Shown here in pieces: positions 7,196-11,281 of a DNA stretch of 11,281 nucleotides (the first letter of the stretch is position 1; each line of letters begins with the position of its first letter). Position numbers and translations under genes: made by a program. The stretch is from Bordetella parapertussis. GTDB taxonomy: Bacteria; Pseudomonadota; Gammaproteobacteria; Burkholderiales; Burkholderiaceae_B. The stretch is from assembly GCA_945868195.1 (NCBI GenBank), contig CAMBLP010000069.1:1-11281 (forward strand), in the 5' to 3' direction. Below the pieces are notes generated by a model, which saw only the letters and a program-made list of their open reading frames with translations, ran no database searches and had not been told where the DNA came from.

Positions 7196-8611
7196 TTAAC
7201 GAAGAGAGGAAAAGGCTTCGATCGCACGTACTCGACTGCTGCGTAGATCGACAATTTGATTGGGATAATTCAGTGACTGACGCGATATGAGGGTCGGATC
7301 GTGAATCTCTTTATTGGAAAGCGAAGCAAGCTCAGGCAACCAGTGGCGAATGAAGGCTCCCTCTGGATCAAATTTTTCGGATTGACTGATCGGATTAAAG
7401 ACGCGAAAGTAGGGCGCTGAATCTGCACCCGTCGACGCGCTCCATTGCCAACCGCCGTTATTGGCAGCAAGTTCACCATCGATCAGATGTTGCATAAAAA
7501 ATCGCTCCCCCAAACGCCAATCGATCAGAAGATTTTTTGTCAGATACATCGCGACCACCATGCGCAGTCGATTGTGCATCCAGCCAGTCTGAACAAGTTG
7601 TCGCATTGCCGCATCGACAATAGGCACACCCGTTTTAGCTTGACACCAGGCCTCGAAATCTGACGGTGCTTGGCGCCATTGGACTGCGTTGGTTTCTGGC
7701 CTCATAGGCTGATGCATCGAAAGAGAAGGGTATCCATACAATAGATGTTGATAAAACTCTCGCCAGAGCAGCTCATTCATCCATGTGGTGATGCCTTCTT
7801 GACCGGTTCCAAGCTCACCATGGTTGAGTCGCAACGCTTGTTGCCAGCATTGCGATGCTGAAACCAAGCCCGCCGCAAGATAGGGTGACAGAGTGCTCGT
7901 ACCCGGAATCGCAGGAAAGTCTCGATCACGCTTGTAATGCGACATCCGTTCATCAGCAAAGTTTGCCAACCTGTCCAGGGCAACCTGTTCACTTGCGGGC
8001 CAACCCGAAACGATCGCCTGCATCGAAGGACTCCAGCCAGCTAGACGCTCCGGAATCGGATCCGATTGAAGCGTTGAGTTTTTCACTTGGGGCTGAGGAA
8101 TCGGTAAGGGATGACAAGGTGCCACCCGAAGCTTTTCACGACAGGCTTTAGAAAAAGGCGTAAAGACACGGTAGTAATTTTCCGAGCCCGTTTTGACACT
8201 CCCTGGGACAAGCAAGGTATTTCCGTGATGACCGACAAGAGATATGCCGTGCTCGGCTAATTTTGCATAAGAGGCTCGATCGCGCCGGCGCTCATTGACA
8301 CCAAACTCACGATTGCAATGCACCTGCGTCACCGCATGCTTTTGACAGAACGACAACAAGGCTTGTGGGACATCACACCAATCTGGAACAGTGAGGATTT
8401 TGAGTGGAACATTCAGTTTGGCTAATGAGGTAGATAGCGAGCGTAACGCACGCAACCAAAAATCCACTTTATGCGGGGAGTCTGCGTGCTCAGCCCACTG
8501 AGATGGCGAAATGATGAACAAGCCAAGCGCATCATGTTGAGCCATGGCGGCGGTGAGCGCGGGTTGATCACTCAGCCGTAAATCTGTTCGAAACCAGCAA
8601 AGTGTCGTCAT
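7196..8611 (-). CDS. phrB: Deoxyribodipyrimidine (CPD) photolyase, class I
   Basis: Flavoenzyme that splits UV-induced cyclobutane pyrimidine dimers using blue light. The 471-residue protein aligns by eye along its whole length with E. coli PhrB (472 residues), with few gaps. The N-terminal alpha/beta domain (WFRTDLRL at 6-13, NREFGVNERRRD at 100-111) holds the antenna chromophore, probably a folate. The C-terminal FAD domain has NELLWREFYQHL at 279-290, GWMHNRLRM at 343-351, and DGELAANNGGWQW at 378-390. The electron-transfer Trp triad is intact at Trp312, Trp365 and Trp388 (E. coli 306, 359 and 382). It begins 6 bases after the peroxiredoxin stop, with GAGAG immediately upstream, and is followed by gpx, so it appears to be the middle of a stress operon. 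Confidence 0.96.
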   Translation of the reverse strand: MTTLCWFRTDLRLSDQPALTAAMAQHDALGLFIISPSQWAEHADSPHKVDFWLRALRSLSTSLAKLNVPLKILTVPDWCDVPQALLSFCQKHAVTQVHCNREFGVNERRRDRASYAKLAEHGISLVGHHGNTLLVPGSVKTGSENYYRVFTPFSKACREKLRVAPCHPLPIPQPQVKNSTLQSDPIPERLAGWSPSMQAIVSGWPASEQVALDRLANFADERMSHYKRDRDFPAIPGTSTLSPYLAAGLVSASQCWQQALRLNHGELGTGQEGITTWMNELLWREFYQHLLYGYPSLSMHQPMRPETNAVQWRQAPSDFEAWCQAKTGVPIVDAAMRQLVQTGWMHNRLRMVVAMYLTKNLLIDWRLGERFFMQHLIDGELAANNGGWQWSASTGADSAPYFRVFNPISQSEKFDPEGAFIRHWLPELASLSNKEIHDPTLISRQSLNYPNQIVDLRSSRVRAIEAFSSLR

Positions 8612-8617
8612 CTCTCG

Positions 8618-9163
8618 TTACCTTGCATGCCAACGCTTAACCGCAGCCAGTGTGCTACTCACATGTTGATCAGGGTTCAAGCTGCTATGCACAAAATAAA
8701 TTTTAGAGTCAGGCGTTACAACATATGAAATTCGACTCGCCATACTAGAAGTAAAAAAAAGAGTCGCCTCATACGCGCGCATCACAGAGCGCTTGGCATC
8801 AGAAGCCACCGCAAATTTGCCTCCGCACGGTCCGAGTGAAAACTTCTCCAATGTCTCGATATCATCGCCAGAAACACCCACAACTGTAGCCCCGTATTTC
8901 GAAAATTCTTCGGTAGCCTCAGCAAAAAGATTCGCCTCGATGGAGCAACCGCTCGTAAAAGCTTTAGGATAGAAATAAACGACCACAGGACCTTTTTTTA
9001 AATTGTCCTCTAAAGAAAATCGGTATGGTTTACCAGCCAATGCTGCGTCAAGAACAAACTTAGGCGCGTCTTGTCCCGGCTTCAGTTGAGCGTATGATGT
9101 ACCCATAGGCAACAAAAGGAGCAGGGCACTCAGTAAGCGCAGAATTTTATAAAATATTGGCAT
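8618..9163 (-). CDS. Exported peroxiredoxin, PrxQ/BCP type
   Basis: Thiol peroxidase of the AhpC/TSA superfamily with an export signal. From the ATG at 9163 it has 181 residues. A basic start, a leucine-rich core at about 9-20 and TSYA|QL give a likely signal peptidase I site after Ala25, so the enzyme should be periplasmic. The active-site motif PKAFTSGC at 66-73 has peroxidatic Cys73 and Thr70, and Arg144 is a candidate for the conserved arginine. Standard BCP proteins have the resolving cysteine five residues after the first; here that position (78) is Asn, and the only other cysteine is Cys113 in GPCGGKF. The frame extends to a TTG at 9187, which I rejected because it would put extra residues before the signal. 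First gene of the minus-strand cluster, divergent from the 9265 gene. Confidence 0.88.
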   Translation of the reverse strand: MPIFYKILRLLSALLLLLPMGTSYAQLKPGQDAPKFVLDAALAGKPYRFSLEDNLKKGPVVVYFYPKAFTSGCSIEANLFAEATEEFSKYGATVVGVSGDDIETLEKFSLGPCGGKFAVASDAKRSVMRAYEATLFFTSSMASRISYVVTPDSKIYFVHSSLNPDQHVSSTLAAVKRWHAR

Positions 9164-9264
9164 CACGGGTCTCGCCCCAAAGATCAATCATAGAGATTTT
9201 AAAACGTATACGAATGGATGATTGAATTGAACTTAACAATTTATCACTCGCAACGGTTAATCAC
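9164..9264. promoter_or_regulatory. Divergent spacer expected to hold promoters of both neighbours
   Basis: This 101-base spacer separates the peroxiredoxin operon (minus) from the small secreted protein (plus), so promoters for both should lie here or in the neighbouring ends. I see AT-rich blocks (TTTTAAAA at about 9197-9204), an 8-base palindrome CGTATACG (9205-9212) and tandem TTGAA units (9223-9232 region), but no pair of boxes that clearly matches sigma70 or an ECF sigma factor in either direction. The plus-strand gene has no strong ribosome site. Confidence 0.35.
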
Positions 9265-9621
9265 ATGACTAAACCATACGAAAAATCCTTAATTGCAAGG
9301 TTATCTTTCTTAGTTATTTTGTGTGGATTGAGTCTAGGAGACGCCAGCCACGCACAACGCTCTCTGCCATTGCCTCCACCCCCACCCATAATTTGGCCAG
9401 ATGAACGTCCCGCAGAGCCTGCCCGCTGGACACTAGAGGATGTCACGCCAGAGCAAAAGTACGAAACGGCTCGGAAAGAATCAATTGCCGCTCAACAAGT
9501 GGCTGTAGACATGTGCAAAAAATTACCCCAAATAGATCAGGCAGTCTGCCTCGCACAAACTCGCTTAGAATATGCAAAAGAAATGGCAGATATCAAAGCA
9601 AGATTTGGGGTGACTCAATAA
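9265..9621 (+). CDS. Small secreted proline-rich protein of unknown function
   Basis: I do not recognise this 118-residue protein. It has a Sec-type signal peptide: a basic n-region (Lys3 to Arg12), a hydrophobic core at about 13-24 and a likely cut after ASHA (Ala30), leaving Gln31 as first residue. Cys20 is inside the core without a lipobox, so it is not a lipoprotein. A short proline block (LPLPPPPP at 35-41 region) precedes a linker with the sequence RWTLEDVTPEQ. From about residue 62 on it looks alpha-helical and charged, with two cysteines (Cys84 and Cys95) spaced as if to bridge two helices by a disulfide. It is divergent from the peroxiredoxin operon and convergent with doxX. The coding call rests on the signal peptide and the clean hairpin after the stop. 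Confidence 0.75.
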   Translation: MTKPYEKSLIARLSFLVILCGLSLGDASHAQRSLPLPPPPPIIWPDERPAEPARWTLEDVTPEQKYETARKESIAAQQVAVDMCKKLPQIDQAVCLAQTRLEYAKEMADIKARFGVTQ

Positions 9622-9622
9622 G

Positions 9623-9646
9623 AGGGCGACTTAATTAAAGCGCCCT
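9623..9646. terminator. Bidirectional hairpin between convergent genes
   Basis: AGGGCG (9623-9628) pairs with CGCCCT (9641-9646), and after one bulged A (9629) CTT (9630-9632) pairs with AAG (9638-9640) around an AATTA loop. That is a nine-pair stem directly after the TAA at 9619-9621 and covering the doxX stop codon. T-tracts are short on both sides (TTT on plus, TCTTATT on minus), so it is a modest intrinsic terminator usable by both genes. Confidence 0.6.
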
Positions 9647-10035
9647 TTGAGTCCGCCAACACTGAAACGACCCGCACCAAGCAGCGCAATTGAAATTGCG
9701 CCAAATAAATACAGCCCTTGTAACTCCAACAGCCAACCACCTGTTTTTGTCAGATGAAAGAGTTGGTGCGTGTGCGCGAGATACACGGCAACTAGCATGT
9801 TAAATACCAAAACGAGTGCGCCTGCACGCGTCAGAAAACCAAGGATGATGAGAACGGGAGCGATGATTTCGCCCAAAAACACACCATAAGACAACCAGGC
9901 TGGCCAGCCATTGGCCTGCACCAAGGCCGTTATTCCTGAGATGCCGTTCATCATCTTGTGTAAGCCATGCATCAACATCAACACACCCACAGACAAGCGA
10001 AGAACAAGTTTGCCATAGTCATCGAAACGGCTCAT
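9631..10035 (-). CDS. DoxX family inner-membrane protein
   Basis: A 134-residue DoxX/YphA-type membrane protein with four predicted transmembrane helices at about residues 8-28, 49-68, 70-90 and 102-121. Family features seen are LRLSVGVLMLMHGLHKM in helix 1 and GEIIAPVLIILGFLTRAGAL at 55-74, with Glu56 inside the membrane. Bacterial DoxX proteins are poorly understood; some work with thiol and superoxide defence (the mycobacterial SodA-DoxX-SseA complex) and others are linked to quinone or thiosulfate metabolism. A clear AAAGGA ribosome site stands 5-6 bases before the ATG. The gene is divergent from the PanE-like gene and has a good promoter candidate overlapping that gene's start. A redox role would fit the neighbouring peroxidase cluster, but that is inference. 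Confidence 0.9.
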   Translation of the reverse strand: MSRFDDYGKLVLRLSVGVLMLMHGLHKMMNGISGITALVQANGWPAWLSYGVFLGEIIAPVLIILGFLTRAGALVLVFNMLVAVYLAHTHQLFHLTKTGGWLLELQGLYLFGAISIALLGAGRFSVGGLKGRFN

Positions 10036-10116
10036 TCAGTTTCCTTTACTTTTTAACGTCACGCATCTTAACCGGCGATTCGGTATGATTGAGACAGATG
10101 CATTAAAACCTAAAAG

Positions 10117-10130
10117 GGATCAAATGATCC
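10117..10130. repeat. Inverted repeat GGATCA-AA-TGATCC in the doxX/panE-like spacer
   Basis: Two perfect six-base arms around a two-base centre, located in the middle of the divergent spacer, about 25 bases downstream of the proposed doxX -10 box as read on the minus strand. The size and symmetry suit a dimeric regulator such as a TetR, MarR or LysR protein, but no regulator gene is adjacent and the family cannot be named from the repeat. Confidence 0.4.
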
Positions 10131-10144
10131 ATGCGTAATAACCG

Positions 10145-10182
10145 CATAATGTATATTATGTAAAGTAAAGGATTTTAGTCAA
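10145..10182 (-). promoter_or_regulatory. Sigma70-like doxX promoter with inverted repeat at its -10 box
   Basis: On the minus strand, TTGACT (10177-10182) and CATAAT (10155-10160) are separated by 16 bases, with five of six matches in each box. Transcription toward doxX would leave a leader of roughly 110 bases. The -10 box is one arm of an inverted repeat CATAAT-GTAT-ATTATG (10145-10160), so a regulator bound there would cover it. The -35 box includes the A of the PanE-like gene's ATG (10182), and the spacer contains that gene's AAAGGA ribosome site (10167-10172). Confidence 0.55.
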
Positions 10183-11162
10183 TGAAAGTCTGTATTTATG
10201 GTGCTGGCGCTGTGGGCGGTCATCTGGCCGCCCGACTCTGTGCCGCCGGAAAGCATGAAATCTCAGTCGTTGCCCGTGGACCCCAACTCGAAGCAATACA
10301 GCGGCGCGGTTTGACCGTCTCGCGCGGCGAGGAAGTTCATTCAGGCCGTCCTACTTATGCCACCAACGATCCTGACACGCTAAGCCCGCAAGATGTTGTG
10401 ATCGTCACGCTCAAAGCGCAGGCCTTGCCGGACGCGGCAGCATCGATCGAACGTCTCCTTGCACCCAATGGCGTCGCAGTATTTGCCCTCAATGGGATTC
10501 CTTGGTGGTGGCACAAAGGTCTGAACGTCCCTCAAACTCCCCTCTTTCCCCTCGACCCACAAGGCGAGCTTTGGGAGCGGCTACGAGATAAAACCTTAGG
10601 TTGCGTGATTTACTCGCCAAACGAGGTTATTGAGCCTGGTGTGATCCGCAGCGCACCTAAAGACCGTTGGATGCTAGGCGAGCCAGACGGTTCGGAGACG
10701 GAGCGATTGCGCCATGTCGCCGAGATTTTTCAATCCTCAGGCATTCGCGGCCTTGCGACGACAGATTTACGCTATGAGATTTGGTACAAACTCCTCATCA
10801 ATTGTGGTTTGAATCCCGTGGCAGCCTTGACTCGGTTGCCTACGCCACTGATGAATAAAAATCCCCACATCATCGCGCTTCGCAAAGCAGTGATGCTAGA
10901 AGTCACAGATATTGCCTTAGCCTGCGGAACCGATCTCCGAGGAAAAATCGATCTAGACGAGCTTTGCACACCGACCAAGCGCTCAGGCTCGAATCGTGCT
11001 TCTATGCTGCAAGATGTCTTGGCGGGACGTTCACTTGAGCACGAAGCCATCTTGGGAGTCGCCGTTTCCTTGGCCAAAGAACATGGTGTACTCGCACCAC
11101 GCTGCGAATTGATGTTGGGATTGGTGCGTGGGCTCGCTGAGTCTATGCAACAGCAGAATTAA
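10182..11162 (+). CDS. Ketopantoate reductase family (PanE/ApbA-like) dehydrogenase
   Basis: NADPH-dependent 2-oxoacid reductase family whose prototype makes pantoate from 2-dehydropantoate (coenzyme A pathway). The 326-residue protein has the dinucleotide motif GAGAVGG at 7-13 and keeps residues matching the E. coli catalytic set: Lys78 (TLKA), Asn104, Lys203 (WYKLL, E. coli Lys176), Asn207, Ser274 (ASMLQD, E. coli Ser244) and Glu286 (E. coli Glu256). It is longer than the E. coli enzyme (303), with an extra segment at about 107-135 beginning NGIPWWW, typical of a branch abundant in Burkholderiales and often found among catabolic genes. Since the neighbour is an HpcH/HpaI-like aldolase, the substrate may be another 2-oxoacid, so I give no symbol. 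An AAAGGA ribosome site is at 10167-10172. Confidence 0.88.
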   Translation: MKVCIYGAGAVGGHLAARLCAAGKHEISVVARGPQLEAIQRRGLTVSRGEEVHSGRPTYATNDPDTLSPQDVVIVTLKAQALPDAAASIERLLAPNGVAVFALNGIPWWWHKGLNVPQTPLFPLDPQGELWERLRDKTLGCVIYSPNEVIEPGVIRSAPKDRWMLGEPDGSETERLRHVAEIFQSSGIRGLATTDLRYEIWYKLLINCGLNPVAALTRLPTPLMNKNPHIIALRKAVMLEVTDIALACGTDLRGKIDLDELCTPTKRSGSNRASMLQDVLAGRSLEHEAILGVAVSLAKEHGVLAPRCELMLGLVRGLAESMQQQN

Positions 11163-11169
11163 AAATGAC

Positions 11170-11281
11170 CTACTTAAACGCCGCGCGTAGTTCTCGCACA
11201 CCTAAAGCCAACACACGTGCATCAACACCAACGGCGACAAACGTACATCCAAGTGTGAGATAGTGTTTTGCCAAGACTCGA
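11170..11281 (-). CDS. HpcH/HpaI family aldolase, C-terminal fragment
   Basis: The last 36 residues of a minus-strand gene whose start lies beyond the window, ending in TAG (11170-11172). The peptide contains GCTFVAVGVDARVLALGVREL, close to the end of class II HpcH/HpaI aldolases such as GarL and RhmA, where G-x-TFVAVG-x-D follows the last barrel strand. These enzymes reversibly cleave 2-oxo-hydroxyacids into pyruvate plus an aldehyde. Its stop is 7 bases from the convergent PanE-like stop and no hairpin stands between. The frame was found by reading the edge directly; the family call rests on this short tail alone. Confidence 0.7.
   Translation of the reverse strand, partial: RVLAKHYLTLGCTFVAVGVDARVLALGVRELRAAFK

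Noticed and set aside
9205..9212. Palindrome CGTATACG in the peroxiredoxin spacer as an operator
   Set aside because: Only eight bases, the flanks do not extend the symmetry, and no known operator matches; chance is a sufficient explanation.
9265..9446. Minus-strand open frame opposite the small secreted protein
   Set aside because: The plus-strand frame has a proper signal peptide and ends at a hairpin, whereas the antisense frame is Gly/Ser-rich only because it reads the proline block backwards.
1..11281. Search for CRISPR arrays, tRNA or rRNA genes, insertion sequences, integrases, toxin-antitoxin pairs and phage genes
   Set aside because: No regularly spaced repeats, cloverleaf-like segments, transposase motifs or terminal inverted repeats were seen. 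Gene spacing and composition look like a stable core chromosome.

Overview
The window looks like a chromosomal segment of a betaproteobacterium, most likely order Burkholderiales and near Alcaligenaceae. This rests on the gene order mltG-tmk-holB-tatD-ankyrin with ygfZ divergent, and on family-level protein motifs. No rRNA, tRNA or taxon-specific marker is present, so the genus is left open. Almost every base is coding. No tRNA, rRNA, CRISPR array, insertion sequence, integrase or phage gene was seen, and no non-coding gap exceeds about 150 bases.

Left part (1-5077). The 3' end of an mmsB-type 3-hydroxyisobutyrate dehydrogenase converges on ygfZ (minus strand). ygfZ is divergent from a compact plus-strand operon. 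Its genes are mltG (lytic transglycosylase that ends glycan strands), tmk (dTMP kinase, overlapping mltG by ATGA), holB (DNA polymerase III delta-prime, overlapping tmk by one base) and tatD (metal-dependent DNase, 5 bases on). The pilZ gene found between holB and tatD in Pseudomonas is absent. An AT-rich 100-base spacer then leads to an exported ankyrin-repeat protein.

Middle (5867-9163). Four minus-strand genes are packed end to end: an exported PrxQ/BCP-like peroxiredoxin, a class I CPD photolyase (phr), a glutathione/thioredoxin peroxidase (gpx) and a DUF3298/RsiV-like lipoprotein. Gaps are 6 bases, 10 bases and about zero. The set combines periplasmic and cytosolic peroxide removal with light-driven DNA repair, so it reads as a light/oxidative-stress operon. 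The lipoprotein lacks an ATG start. A divergent gene (9265) encodes a small, secreted, proline-rich protein of unknown function.

Right part (9622-11281). A bidirectional hairpin separates the small secreted protein from a convergent DoxX-family membrane protein. doxX is divergent from a PanE/ApbA-family ketopantoate reductase homologue, and their shared 146-base spacer holds two inverted repeats and a good sigma70-like promoter for doxX. At the right edge is the C-terminus of an HpcH/HpaI-type aldolase on the minus strand.

Most of the window is housekeeping. The parts least explained by textbook operons are the peroxiredoxin-photolyase-peroxidase-lipoprotein cluster, the start of that lipoprotein, the altered resolving cysteine of the peroxiredoxin, and the doxX/panE-like control region. 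Nothing here is clearly a wholly new system.
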